Assembly: GCA_963920705.1 (NCBI GenBank)
Contig: OY987238.1
Location: 11,278,183 to 11,342,182 of the forward strand
Direction of reading: 5' to 3'
Length of the DNA stretch: 64,000 bases
From: Odiellus spinosus
Lineage: Eukaryota; Arthropoda; Arachnida; Opiliones; Phalangiidae
Position numbers and translations under genes: made by a program. Below the pieces are notes generated by a model. The model was not told where the DNA came from. It saw nothing but the letters and a program-made list of their open reading frames with translations, and ran no database searches. Shown piece after piece: positions 22,859 to 34,300 of this stretch (positions are counted from its first letter, which is position 1; the number at the start of each line of letters is the position of its first letter).

Positions 22859-23195
22859 CAGAAGCCAATGAAACCCTCCTTTGAAGTCTATTACTCCCGG
22901 GTCTTGTCTACCCCTCTCTGTATGGGTTATTCTCAAAAGGCGCGATTCGTACGCCTCCTAACGGTAGATGTTTTCGGAGCGGGAGTTCGTCGAGCGAATA
23001 TCTCTAGCAGCCTTGGAGTTCGTCCAAAAAACGTCGTCGTTTGTGGAGAGAGAGAATTTCCAATTTTCCGTAGACAGGGGGGATGAAGTAGGACCCCTTC
23101 TAACTCGTAAAATTGGGAATTTTACCCATACAGAGAGGAGCTCTATATGGAACATTGGAGTAGTAGACTTCAAAGGAGGGTTTCATCGGCTTCTG
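22859..23195 (+). mobile_element. Family B MITE, copy B2 (complete)
   Basis: A 337-bp element with CAGAAGCC ends and the perfect 7-bp duplication ATACTAT (22852-22858 and 23196-23202). Beyond the ~39-bp terminal repeat, both halves share diverged sequence around CTCTCTGTATGGGT, giving sub-terminal inverted repeats. One base in the left terminal repeat differs (CCAATG for CCGATG). Overlapping frames of 70-97 codons on both strands look like by-products of a GC-richer element. Confidence 0.94.
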
Positions 23196-23922
23196 ATACT
23201 ATTAAGAACTAATTTAAGTTTTTCGAGGCTCAAAGATTTTCTTATCGGGTACCCATATTAAGAACAAATATTGAAAATTTTATACCATTGGTTCGATACT
23301 TTTTAGCAGTCACGGGTTTTTGAATGAAAGTTTTGCTATTAGACGTGTTTTTATATTTAAAGAATAAAATCATGAAAATTCGCCTTCACAAAGAAGTGGG
23401 CCCCGGGAATGGCGGGAAAAGTGTATCGGGTTTTTGGGGCGTGCGGTTTGATCGTTAAGTTCGATAAAACTCGAGAGAGATTCTTATACTGTACGTACAG
23501 CTCGCTTTGGGTGGGCGGTTGGAGAGGGGACCAGAAGGCCCCCGTTGGCCGGAGTTCCGCGTATTGCACCAATGATTCTACTCGTGTCTAGAAAAAGGAA
23601 AAGATATAGCTATGGGAAATCCTTACGTACGATCTTTCTCTCTCTCTCAGCTAGAAATATTCTCTCCATTTCTCTTTTTCTGGCACAGTAGAAAGAGAAA
23701 AATAAGAGCTTTTGCATTAATCAACAAACGCGTATGTTTATAATCCTTACTAATGGTGAACGCGAAATCCCGCGGCTCTTTTGATTAAATTTTTCCATCC
23801 GCTAAGCCTTATACGCGGATACGAATGAAACACAGAAAACGAAAGAAAATATTTTGGGTTTTCCTTATAAAAACAAGTTGATAAAACAAGCAGGATTAAA
23901 ATACCCCAAGCTATGCTACGAC

Positions 23923-24203
23923 CAAGGAGGATCAGAGAAGGAGAAGAAATGTGGGGACGGCGCGGTTCCTACTGCGTCGGCCTAAACTCCCACTCTGGGA
24001 GAACGGGGGTAGAGACGTTTCGTGGTAAAATGTTGTCGAGTGGGTAAAACGAATCCTTTATGAGACGCGCTAGCTAGCGACCACGTGACAACAGTTTACC
24101 TCGAGAATTTCCTATCCCCCCTTTCCACCCGAGTGGGAGGTTGGCTCTTCTCTCTCTAACTCAACGCAGCCCCACATTTCCTCTCCTTCTCTGATCCTCC
24201 TTG
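23923..24203 (+). mobile_element. Family A MITE, copy A3 (complete)
   Basis: A 281-bp element bounded by CAAGGAGGATCAGAGAAGG and its exact inverse, with the perfect 7-bp duplication CTACGAC (23916-23922 and 24204-24210). Both ends carry the same private changes against A2 (ATCAGAG for ATTAGAC). Non-coding. Its close match to A2 suggests recent spread of this subfamily. Confidence 0.94.
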
Positions 24204-24465
24204 CTACGACTCAAAGTATATACGCATCATGACTCGATTCGGGCCTTGGTCAAATTGATCTGACGTCAATATTACGAATTTAATCTTTAGGAATTTAAAA
24301 AAAAATTAAAAGACTGTTTTTAAATACGAGTGACGTTGGTTTTACTTTTCATTTCAATATGCTCCCACAGAATAAGGAAAATAAATTGGTTTTCTAACAA
24401 GGAAAAATCTACTTATTATGTAAAAACAGCCTGAAGATTCAATTTTGGCGCGAGATTAATTTGTC

Positions 24466-24645
24466 AAATAGGCCTAATCCACTAGGCAATTCAGGATCTC
24501 CATGAATCCCGCTAAGCCTATTTTCCGGGTAAGTTTTAAATTTATTTCTAGTTTAATATTTGTTTTGTAAACTTTTTACTGTTGGATTAGGACTATTTAA
24601 ACAATAAGGAATCGATAAAAAAAAATCACTTGGATTTTCCCATTA
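24466..24645. mobile_element. Family D copy D3 (left arm and centre mostly deleted)
   Basis: AAATAGGCCTAATCCACTAG jumps directly to CAATTCAGGATCTCCATGAA, then the right arm runs to AATCACTTGGATTTTCCC. The deletion removed most of one arm and the central hairpin. A family F fragment starts immediately after. Confidence 0.8.
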
Positions 24646-24649
24646 AAAA

Positions 24650-24720
24650 CAATCCGAAAATAAAATACATTAAAAAATATGAATAACAGAAGATAATGGT
24701 TATAAGATTCCGATCATTGA
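24650..24720 (+). mobile_element. Family F fragment F7
   Basis: AATCCGAAAATAAAATACAT and GAATAACAGAAGATAATGG followed by GATTCCGAT: the right end of family F, lacking the last few bases. It abuts D3. Confidence 0.65.
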
Positions 24721-25149
24721 GGTTTGAAGTTAGGAACTTCATTCGAAGTGGTTTTAATATACTTCTGTTACCAGGAATTTTAGATTTAAATAGAAGGAAA
24801 ACCCTACAATTCCGGTAAGCTTTAAAATTCGAGTAAAAAATAGAGAGATGGGAGCTAGCCAAGACGCAAAAATGTTATAATTTCCTCGGCGATGTCCATT
24901 TCCTTTTAGATGGGAGCTTCCAGATTAAATTGAAAAGCAAACCAGCCAAGATACTTATACAAAATATATAAATAACCGTATAAGTAGGAAAACTTTCAAC
25001 GGTTTATACCCTAAAACCCACCAAACTCGCGAGTTTTCCCAAAAATATTAATATCCGGACTGAGCTTCGAAAAGGAACGCTCGAGTAAAATATTTCGTTT
25101 CCTAATATTTGCTTACACTTTTTTTATTCATAAGAGTTAAAGAGTCGGT

Positions 25150-25375
25150 CACAAGGATCTCAATCGGATAACAATTTTCTTAACTGTTATTCATATTTCG
25201 GATTAATTGTTTATAGACAAAACTATTTGAATTGCATATTCGGATAATAGATTAAAAGGATATGGTTTATCCTAAGATAAACTTTTGAAGCTTTATCCAT
25301 TACTCGTATTCAAACGTGTAACGGCAAGGATAAGAAAATTCACATTTCTTAGAATTCGTGTAAAATATTAGTATT
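25150..25375 (-). mobile_element. Family F-related copy F6 (second subfamily)
   Basis: ATTCGGATAATAGATTAAAA, TATGGTTTATCCTAAGATAA, ACTCGTATTCAAACGTGTAA and GGCAAGGATAAGAAAATTC, in the same order as in F5. One end of the family appears missing. Confidence 0.67.
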
Positions 25376-25973
25376 GCATTTTTACAAACTGAAGAATAAT
25401 AAATCACTATGGGGTTCCCCTTTATATTTTATTTTTTTTGGGTGAGTGCCCCTGAAGCTACGCACTTTTCTTGGCCAAAATATTCTTGATTGAAATTGGG
25501 GCTTTAGGCCATTTTCGTGAAATGTCCCTTTTTTTTTCGTTTCTCACGCTACAATTCTCATCTTTATAACGACAGGTGCAAGAATGAAAAGCGCTTCAGA
25601 GGAAATAAGCTCGAGTCAAGCACAATTTAATTAAATAAATTATATAATTTAATATAGGGAAAGCTAATATTAATGCACCAGCAAGTCTAGACGCGTTATG
25701 ATAAACTTCGTTGCAAACTCCGGTTGAATGTTACAAATATTGATTAGGCCTAACACAAAAGCTAGCTCTAATTTAATTATTATATATATTTTAGAGATTA
25801 AAGATTTGAAGAATATTATTTTCATTTCGATATGTTTAACAAACAAAAGGACTGGAAGTAAAATAATTTTAATAAATTATATGTATTAATTATGCCATAT
25901 AACCAATAATATTAATTAATATTTAAATATAGTCAAAAGTCCATTTTATTCCATATTTCATTGCCAAGTGTAG

Positions 25974-26142
25974 CCCGCCAAAATTCCTTCCCTCTCTCCC
26001 GACTTAAAATATCGAGGAAGAGTTCAAATCACTCGAGCCAGACAGGGGTGATGACTTTTTTGTCTATTTTTAAGTGATGGGCTATGACGTAAAACTGAAC
26101 CTGATAGTATTAATCTACGATGGAATAAAGATATAGACTTTT
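25974..26142 (+). repeat. Dispersed repeat M, copy
   Basis: CCCGCCAAAATTCCTTCCCT, GGGGTGATGACTTTTTTGTC, TAAGTGATGGGCTATGACG and CTGATAGTATTAATCTACG. It shares about 170 bp with 53772-53950. Ends and class unknown. Confidence 0.72.
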
Positions 26143-27081
26143 GGTAATAGAAATATTATATAATAATATTAAATAAAATTTCTAAAGATATGGTCACCGT
26201 CACTTTTAGGATCCGAAACTAATCTACGTCTAAATCTAGATAGAGAGAGAGAAATCCTCGTTTATAATTAAATCAGATCATGGAAAAGAACGAAGAAAAA
26301 GAAAAAAAAATCCTAAATAAATGAAATATTCCATATTATTTTTTTTACTTTTTGGGTTCCATTTAGGGTGTGCATATTTGGGGACAAATCTAAAATGACA
26401 GCCCTATTTCCCGAGTTACCGCCCTATACTAATAAAAAAGTAGGAATATGGAGAAGAAAGGGTGGCTAGTGGACTAATTCAATTAACGAATGACAAACTA
26501 AGTCGACGACAACAGCTGGTCGATCGATAGCAATTTGTAATACTACCAAGAAAAGTATAGCAGTGGAAAAAAAAAAAAAAAAAAAAAATCTTCCCTTTTC
26601 GCCTCATGAACTAAACTCTAAACCAGTACCTGTTTTCAGCACTTGCTAAGCTTCTATTCTAAGTCAACATGATGTCAATTCGTAGGACTAAACGAGAACC
26701 TAAAGTTCCAAGCGTAGAGAAAACTAAAACTGATTCTAATCATAACTTTTCCACCCCAAAAATCAAGAACTTACATTGGAGTTTAGCACGGTTAGAATGT
26801 ATGAAAATTAGCATGGGAAACTATTGATTTCCTTGGGAATTACGTATACCTTGTAAGGTTGTACGCAATATTTCTTAGGATAAGGCTGTTTATTGCTTTT
26901 GTTGGAGTATATAGTTTACAAACTAGAGAAAGGAGGGGCCGAATATTGCGCAATTTTAAAGGGAAATACCCATCTATAAAATTACTGTAGCTTAAAATGC
27001 CAAGATTTAAATTAAACTGATATATAGTTATATATAGCCGTCGTTTTTTTATTGTTCTCAAGAGAAATGAGAAATAAATCC

Positions 27082-27370
27082 TTGAAGTGAGGCTTTCACG
27101 GGTTTTTTTCGTGATATACAAACGGAAATTGAGTAGAATTTACGGAGTGATCGTTAAAAAACGATTCGATATATAAGTCATTGTTAAAATACTTATTTTA
27201 GATACTCTCAAAATAAAAATTCCAAGCAATATTACGTCATCATTATGAATATTGTAGAGCCTACAGTTCATTCTCGCGCTTTCTGGCACGTGATAAGGTT
27301 GCTTTCGCTCGGTCTTTTTCGTAAAAGTACTTAATCAATAAAGTCCAAACTTTCCTATGAAAATTATCGA
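27082..27370 (+). mobile_element. Family C copy C6
   Basis: Forward copy starting TTGAAGTGAGGCTTTCACGG, with the GTTAAAAAACGATTC, TACGTCATCATTATG, TTTCTGGCACGTGATAAGG and CGTAAAAGTACTTAA blocks. It lacks some internal AT-rich sequence and stops before the family's right end. Confidence 0.75.
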
Positions 27371-28110
27371 AAATTTGCTGGAATATTTCTTTAAATCTTG
27401 TTATCTCTCAAACTCTCAGGATTTGAAAACGATAATTTGAAAAGAGATTTGGGTATAGAAATAATACTTCAATTGATAAAATCGGATTCGAATATCTTTT
27501 TTTCTTGTTCCAATTAAGACTAAAACTCAACGCTCGTTTATTAACGAAATGGAACGAACACTAAAAAACGGAGCAAAATAAGCTTGGGAATCTTGTCAGA
27601 AAATTTGCCATTGTTGCAATGAAGGCTTTCATGCGAAAATGACGTCGTCAGACCAAATGCGCGCCATTAGGAGGTAGATATATATGTTCTCCTTTTTTTC
27701 AACCATCCACTGGTTCAGAAGCAATAGAATTAAAGTTATGATAACAAAGTTGCATCTCTTTATTCTTGGTTTTTACGAATTGTTTCTAAATCAGTGAACG
27801 CAGAGAGTACTTTTATTTATCTCCGTTCTACGCGGATGCATGGTCCAGTTACCCTTAGGTCTACATTTCGTTTAACCAATTGGAACTAATGGCTTAATGT
27901 ATATAAATACAAGGTGAATTATCCCCTAAATCATCAGGCTTACGAAAAAATTCATTATTTTTGTAATTATGAAAATAAAATTGACATTTTGAGATACCAT
28001 TAATTCGGAAACTATGTTATAATACCGATTTTTGGAAATATAGCGCGTGGTCGTTTTCAACAATGAGATTTAGACCTAGTACGAGTTTGAATCTTTTTTT
28101 TTAACGATAC

Positions 28111-28460
28111 TTAAAGGGAAACAGCTTTTGAATTTACTTTCGGAGTCACCCTGTCAACATATTTCAGAATATTTTCACTTTTTTAAGACACGTTTTGGGT
28201 GTTTAAATTAATTTCTAAAGTTTGGTAAAATTTCTATAAAAGTAGATATAAATTCGGACCAATCATATTTCAGCCTTCAACAGCGCTTGTAATGTCCAAA
28301 CATTAAAAGAATAGGCCGACGAACATTACAAGCCCTGTTGAAGGCCGAAACAATATGATTGGCTCGAATTTATAATTTTACCAAACTTTAGAAATTAATT
28401 TAAACACCGAAAAATTCTCTAAAAATATCTAAAAAAAAATCTCAAAATCTGTTCCTTTTT
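28111..28460. mobile_element. Family E copy E4 (both arms)
   Basis: About 350 bp, starting TTAAAGGGAAACAGCTTTTG. The arms meet at 28320: CATTAAAAGAATAGGCCGAC then AACATTACAAGCCCTGTTG. The second arm returns through GGCTCGAATTTATAATTTTA and AATTAATTTAAACACC to CAAAATCTGTTCC. The central hairpin of E2 and E5 is reduced. Confidence 0.85.
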
Positions 28461-29189
28461 TAGCTTCAAGTTTTCCTTAAAAATTAAATTTGTAGTTTAT
28501 TGAAATTAATTAAAATCATTGTAATTTCCCAGAGAGCCAAAAATATCTATTATATAAGCGTTATAATTGGGTTGCTTATAGTTTTATATAAATTCCGAAA
28601 AGATAGCAACAAAAATAACCCGATATGTTATCCGTACTGTAGTATATAGATAACGAAAAAGCTGGCGCACTTTGGCTAAAAGAAAGTTTACCAATAAAGT
28701 GTGAAGAGATATACGCAAAGAATTTCCTCGAACTAATAGTCAAAAGCACTTATCTATAAGCTTAATAAACACCCAGATTTACTCCCTTTTTGCTCTAAAT
28801 TATATAAACAACCCAATAGGGTTAAGCTTCCCATCGTGCATCTACCATCACACGTCGAAAATGTTTTAGGTGTATAGGAAAAAAAAATACAACCCTAAAC
28901 AGTTTGCAGTACGTATAAAGCTATAAACAACCACGTATCTCAAAGAAAACCAAATTAAAGAGAAATAAGGCTTAGTCTATCTTTTTACACGCTGATAAAC
29001 TAAACAAATTCAGACTATAGGGTGATCTCTTTTCCTCACTCTCATCTCTAGCTTGATCATGATTTATGAAGACAAACTTCGCCATACGCGAAAAAATAAG
29101 ACTTGTATATACCGATATACAACTTGAGTATCTGTTATATATAGTTCATATAATGTTTTATTAATATTATAAAGATATACTGAATTATA

Positions 29190-29610
29190 ATCAAATATTA
29201 ATCCGTTTTGCTTAAAAATAAAATATTCTTTATTCCGTGTTTATCCGAAATTGGCTTTATCCTAGAGTTAAAAGTTCGGATAAGAAAAACGTGACATATT
29301 TTCACAGCTTTAAATCTAGAGCTCGGAATAGGATATCTAATATCTTCTGTTTTTCGTATATTTTCTGATATTTTCGGATTAATTATAACTAAAAGGTGAA
29401 ATTTGTATATTCGTAAGGTTTAACCGAAGAGAAGTGTTTGGCGCTTTATCTACGAACAAATTACTCGTATTCAAACGTATAACGATGGATAAGATAATTC
29501 ACATTTCCAGAATTAGTCTAAAATATAAGAAATATATTTCAAATTCACTTTTAATTTGAAGAATATAAATGAAACAACGAAACTAAGATTTTAAACAATT
29601 AATACTCCGA
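29190..29610 (-). mobile_element. Family F copy F3 (rearranged)
   Basis: Two family F pieces joined in opposite order: a left-interior piece (29190-29318, GTGTTTATCCGAAATTGGC), then a right-end piece in reverse orientation starting TAGAGCTCGGAATAGGATAT at 29319 and running to GAAACTAAGATTTTAAACA. This is more than a simple truncation; an inversion or a nested copy would explain it. Confidence 0.75.
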
Positions 29611-30103
29611 CTCTTATGATTTTTGAGAAATGCGGATGCAAGATGGCCACCATCTTTTAATATCCAAAAAAATATAAACTTTCCTTAAAAATAATATGGG
29701 CTTGGGGGAAAAATTGGAATAAAAAATACTCAATTATACACTTCAATAGGTAGAAAAATAATGGAGGAAAAACGAAAGGATAAAAAAAAATTAGAAAAAG
29801 AAACTAAAAGTAAGAAAATTTCTTTCGAGGAAAATGTTCGTTTCGTTGGTTTCAAGAAAACCCGGAAAAAATGAAAATTGGTCGGCATTTGAAAGCAAAA
29901 TTCAAGTAACTTTTATTCCTTAGTTTCAAGAATAAGTTAAGTTACAATATTGTAACTAACTAACAAAGGTTGATAAAGTTTCTTAAATAAATTTATGTCA
30001 CAGATAATATATAAATTATATAATTCTGTTAGGTCTGTTTGTCCGAAAAGGGAACAGCAAAATGCACAATGCGTAATAATAAACTTCGTTTCAAACTCCG
30101 GAG

Positions 30104-30227
30104 GGTTAAGGTTTAGTGACGTTTGCTTTGCCTTTCCATTTTAGTCGCACTGCTGGCGCCATAAAAAACAAGGCTAAAATGCAGAGCGACTAAACTGAAA
30201 AGTATAAACGACGTCACGAAACTCTCA
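30104..30227. other. Foldback around GTGACGT and ACGTCAC
   Basis: GTGACGTTTGCTTTGCCTTT with ATTTTAGTCGCACTGC faces GCAGAGCGACTAAACTG with ACGACGTCAC. Arms about 45 bp, tip around CTGGCGCCATAA. Single copy; likely a small foldback element. Confidence 0.6.
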
Positions 30228-30888
30228 AGGATTTATTTGGTTCAATTTAACCAGGCCCGAAATGAGTCAGGTTACTTTAACACTTCCTTGGCTTCATTCC
30301 TATAACTTATTTAAAACGATTATTCGATCGATTTAAAAAAAAACGAATATTCGAATATTTTTGATAAACGAGTAATAATCGATTTTCGAATTGTTTTATC
30401 GTGTTTGATTCGGTTTGAAATTTCACGTATACGCGCTCTTCTTTAAGTAACTCGAGTTACTTGGGTTTAGCTTTCAGATGACGTGCCTAGCTCAAAAGCT
30501 TAGCTCTTAAGCCTAGCGTATGGCGTTCAAAGAAGAAGAAATTCCCAGGAAAACTATGGAGGAAGTAGAGAGGAGAGGAAATTCCATTTTAAACGAAGCA
30601 GAAACTGAATCATTTATTATTCGTATATTTTTATTTTCTTTATTTCTTCTCAGCGAAGAAAAAAAAGGCCAAAAGGGAACCAAAGGAGAATTAACTATCG
30701 GGAAGCAGAACGCAACGCGGAAAACAAAAAAGAATTGTTATTCCCTTTCCATTTCTTTCTTTCTATAATAACAACAATAAGAGCCTTAGAACGGTCCTAC
30801 ATTTGCATAGAACAGTAAACTGATTCCAAAACAACCCGTTAAAAACTATCTATGAAAATATATACTTTTTATAATTTTAAAATGTCTC

Positions 30889-31885
30889 TTAAAGTGAGGC
30901 TGTCACTAATTTTTCATGAACTCCAAAACGGAATTTGAGAAGCATTTTTGGAAATATCGTTTAAAAACGATTCAAAAAATATATATACATATGTCATAGA
31001 AATATTTACAATGACAGTAAAAAATACATATTTTAAAATCACCATAAAAATTCCCAGCAATACTACGTCATCACTATGGTCACGTGAATATTGTAGAGTA
31101 CAGTTTTTGCGCGTTCTGGCACGTGATAAAGTCGCTTTCGCGCGTTCTGGCACGTGAAATAGTCGCTTTCGCGCGTTCTGGCACGTGAAATAGTCGCTTT
31201 CGCGCGTTCTGGCACGTGAAATAGTCGCTTTCGCGCGTTCTGGCACGTGATAAAGTCGCTTTCGGGCGTTCTGGCACGTGATAAAGTCGCTTTCGGGCGT
31301 TCTGGCACGTGATAAAGTCGCTTTCGCGCGTTCTGGCACGTGATAAAGTCGCTTTCGCGCGTTCTGGCACGTGATAAAGTCGCTTTCGCGCGTTCTGGCA
31401 CGTGATAAAGTCGCTTTCGCGCGTTCTGGCACGTGATAAAGTCGCTTTCGCGCGTTCTGGCACGTGATAAAGTCGCTTTCGCGCGTTCTGGCACGTGATA
31501 AAGTCGCTTTCGCGCGTTCTGGCACGTGATAAAGTCGCTTTCGCGCGTTCTGGCACGTGATAAAGTCGCTTTCGCGCGTTCTGGCACGTGATAAAGTCGC
31601 TTTCGCGCGTTCTGGCACGTGATAAAGTCGCTTTCGCGCGTTCTGGCACGTGATAAAGTCGCTTTCGCGCGTTCTGGCACGTGATAAAGTCGCTTTCGCG
31701 CGTTCTGGCACGTGATAAAGTCACTTTCGCGCGGTATTTTTCGTAAAAGTACTTCATCCGGAAAGTCATACATTTCGCACGAAAATTATCGTTAATTCTA
31801 TTCTAGAAATAAACTACGTCATATATCGGAAAACAATTACCGAACTCGTTAACCCAAAGGTATTAAATTTTCAATAGAATGATTA
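30889..31885 (+). mobile_element. Family C copy C7, expanded by an internal 31-bp array
   Basis: Forward copy with intact left end (CTTAAAGTGAGGCTGTCAC) and right end (CGTTAACCCAAAGGTATTAA). The single GCGTTCTGGCACGTGATAAG segment found in other copies has become about 20 tandem copies (31110-31730), lengthening the element from about 420 bp to about 1 kb. The flanking landmarks TACGTCATCACTATGGTCAC and CGTAAAAGTACTTCATCC sit where expected on either side, showing the array grew in place. Confidence 0.85.
31110..31730 (+). repeat. 31-bp E-box minisatellite, about 20 copies, inside C7
   Basis: Tandem units read CGCGTTCTGGCACGTGATAA followed by AGTCGCTTTCG. Each unit holds one CACGTG. Variants are grouped: three adjacent units have GAAATAGTCGC, two have CGGGCG, and the remainder are almost identical, suggesting stepwise local duplication. 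31 is not a multiple of 3 and no frame meets a stop in the reverse direction, so all three reverse frames stay open for 229-265 codons. I regard those frames as artefacts. Confidence 0.97.
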
Positions 31886-32448
31886 AACTAAAAATTTAAT
31901 CAATCCGTAGACACTCGAAAAAATTGTGACAGTATTATTTTAAAATAATTAAAATTATTAATACACAAGCTGAGATAAAAATAGATACCTCTAAAGTTAT
32001 CAGCCTACGAAGGGGGAAAAAATACTAGCGCCGCCTACACTGATTTTAAGAGATTAAAAAAAAGTATTCTGAGTTTCCCTTTAAACCAGTTTGGTAAAGA
32101 TAATTTAAGGCCCGTTGAACCAATAATAATAAATTTATCCATTAGTTTATTTAATTTAATTTTTTTTTTGGCAATATTGGAAATGTAACTAAATTAGTGA
32201 CAAATCCAATTTGGGTCAAAGAAAAAAATGCTGATTTAAATGGAATATTGCAACCTTTGAAGTGAATATAATCCCTGCACTTCAAAATTGCTCGTTCAAG
32301 ATGAAAGAAAAATTGAAATTAGAGATCCCGGACCCAACCCTTCTAAAAAAAACTCCATCTTGGACATAAATCGCCATTAGGAAAAATTTTCCCATCCAAG
32401 AGTTAAATGGATGATGAAAAGAAAAAAGGTATTTTTAAATCAAGTATC

Positions 32449-32975
32449 TTAAAAGGAGGCTGTCATGGATTTTTCACGAGTTCCAAATGTAAATTAAGCA
32501 GTGTTTTCAGAAATATTGTTCACAAACGATTCAAAATATATTTACATATGCCACAGAATCAAAAATGATACAGTTTATAATAGCCATCTTCAAAATGTTT
32601 GAATACTACGTCATGACTATGTTCGCGTTCTGTCACGTGATATGGTTACTTTCACGCGGTCTTTTGTGTGAAAGTACTTAATATAGAAAATCCCTGCTTT
32701 CATTCGACATTCATCTAAAACTATAGTAGCCATCTTTGAATACTGCGTCATCACTATAGCCACGTGGCTGATAATGAGTTAAAAGTTAATTTTCGCGCGT
32801 TCTGTCACGTGATACGGTTACTTTCACGCGGTCTTTTTTGTGAAAGTACTTACTATGGGAAATCCCGGCTTTCATTCGAAATTCTTCTCAAACTACGATC
32901 AATTTATTTATTAGATCACTTTGATTTGGATAATCTTTAAAACGCGTCAACCCTGAGATATAAAATTTTGAATGT
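32449..32975 (+). mobile_element. Family C copy C8 with an internal tandem duplication
   Basis: Forward copy starting TTAAAAGGAGGCTGTCATGG. The segment from GCCATCTTCAAAATG/GCCATCTTTGAATAC through GTCACGTGATA to GTGAAAGTACTTA occurs twice in a row (about 32583-32725 and 32729-32880). The copy ends with ACGCGTCAACCCTGAGATAT, the family's right end. A small-scale version of the amplification in C7. Confidence 0.75.
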
Positions 32976-33812
32976 AGGCTTTTCAATAATATGAAACAAC
33001 AGATAATTTTACACGCACAGGCATTTGGAAAAAAAATAGTGACAGGTTCACATTTTAAAAAAATTAAATTTCAAACTAAAAATTCGGTAACTATCAGTAT
33101 AATATTTCCTTTTCACCAACCCTTTAAAGAGGTAAAATTGCGTGGATGGGGTTGGGTGGAAGGGCAAACCCCGCTTATTTCCAAAGCAATTGAAAGAAAA
33201 CGGGAATAATTCTCTTAATTTGACGCGGTGCGGCGGAAAAAGATTTTCCCCATAAACGCAAAAAAAAAAAAGTCATCTTTATTAGAAAGACGAGTGCAGT
33301 TTTTTGGCTTTTTAAAACTAAAAATACGCTCTGTAAGGTACACGGAACACTAAGAAGAGAAAATCTCTTTAGTAGAAAGAAAAAAAAGGGTAGAAAACTA
33401 ACAGAGTGTATAAATGACGAGCTTCGCCCGAGTCGACAATTCTCATCGATTAAACTTTCAACTCCCCAACACTTATAATATCTATAAACCCTGCACTTTA
33501 AAGTTTTATGGTATATTAAGTTTGAAAGAATATGGCTGTTATTATATACTCCATCTTATTACTATTATAACTTTGAGAAAAAAAAAATTATTTAAGATTA
33601 TTCAAAAGTTTTTAAAACTATCTTGAAAAATTTACACGGACTAAATAATTTATTAAAATCTGCAACAATAATTTTACATTGCGTAAACTTATGTCGTAGT
33701 GAACGCAGTTTATGTTTCCAAAATTTAGTCCGTTTTGTAGATACACCAAAACAGGTAAATTACATAATTATTTAGTTTGGTGGGAAATGGATGGTTTAGC
33801 GGGAAAACTATT

Positions 33813-34131
33813 ATTCGGCGGGAATCTAATAATTCGGCGGGAATCTAATAATTTGGAGTGAATCTAATAATTCGGCGGGAATCTAATAATTCGGCGGGAA
33901 TCTAATAATTCGGCGGGAATCTAATAATTCGGCGGGAATCTAATAATTCGGCGGGAATCTAATAATTCGGCGGGAATCTAATAATTCGGCGGGAATCTAA
34001 TAATTCGGCGGGAATCTAATAATTCGGCGGGAATCTAATAATTCGGCGGGAATCTAATAATTCGGCGGGAATCTAATAATTCGGCGGGAATCTAATAATT
34101 CGGCGGGAATCTAATAATTCGGCGGGAAATT
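33813..34131 (+). repeat. 19-bp GGCGGGAATCTAATAATTC array, about 17 copies
   Basis: Nearly identical 19-bp units, with one early variant (TTTGGAGTGAATC at about 33852). The edges grade into related words: TTTAGCGGGAAAA at 33795-33808 and TTTGGCGGGAAAT at 34175-34190. The core TTCGGCGGGAA is close to the E2F-type site TTTSSCGGGAAA; the flanking TTTGGCGGGAAA is a full match to that pattern. Confidence 0.97.
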
Positions 34132-34300
34132 AATTTCGTGGTAGTATCTAATTTTGCGAGTAATCTAAATGGATAATTTGGCGGGAAATTTATAATTTAT
34201 AGGCTTCCTCGGCCATTTCAATTTCGCTTACCCACCTTGTTTCTGTTCTTTCGGAATTTCTTAAACTCTGACATTGTCTGTGTGGGAGAGGAAGGGGACT

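Larger units (their letters stand above)
23203..28110. other. Remainder of 23203-28110: no gene seen
   Basis: Outside A3, D3, F7, F6, M and C6 the sequence is unique. 23395-23590 is GC-rich (CGGTTGGAGAGGGGACCAGA) and is open on both strands (60 and 71 codons), which is a usual effect of low stop-codon density. 25690-25735 (AACTTCGTTGCAAACTCCGG) has relatives at about 30080 and 49910. Confidence 0.55.
28461..33812. other. Remainder of 28461-33812: no gene seen
   Basis: Outside F3, the 30.1-kb foldback, C7 and C8 this is unique. An ATG-started purine-rich frame of 82 codons lies at 30520-30768 (MAFKEEEIPRKTMEEVERRG); its composition follows the local purine bias and nothing else supports it. 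Confidence 0.55.

Noticed and set aside
23357-23591. Open frames of 60 and 71 codons on opposite strands
   Set aside because: Both cannot be favoured over chance in a GC-rich patch; neither resembles a known family.
30914-31773. Overlapping reverse frames of 229-265 codons rich in Arg, Thr, Glu and Lys
   Set aside because: They are the three reverse frames of the 31-bp array. The unit holds no stop in any of them, so all stay open; no start, composition or domain supports a protein.
33813-34131. CRISPR array
   Set aside because: The 19-bp units are directly adjacent with no unique spacers; the same holds for the 22-, 23- and 31-bp arrays, and the genome looks eukaryotic.
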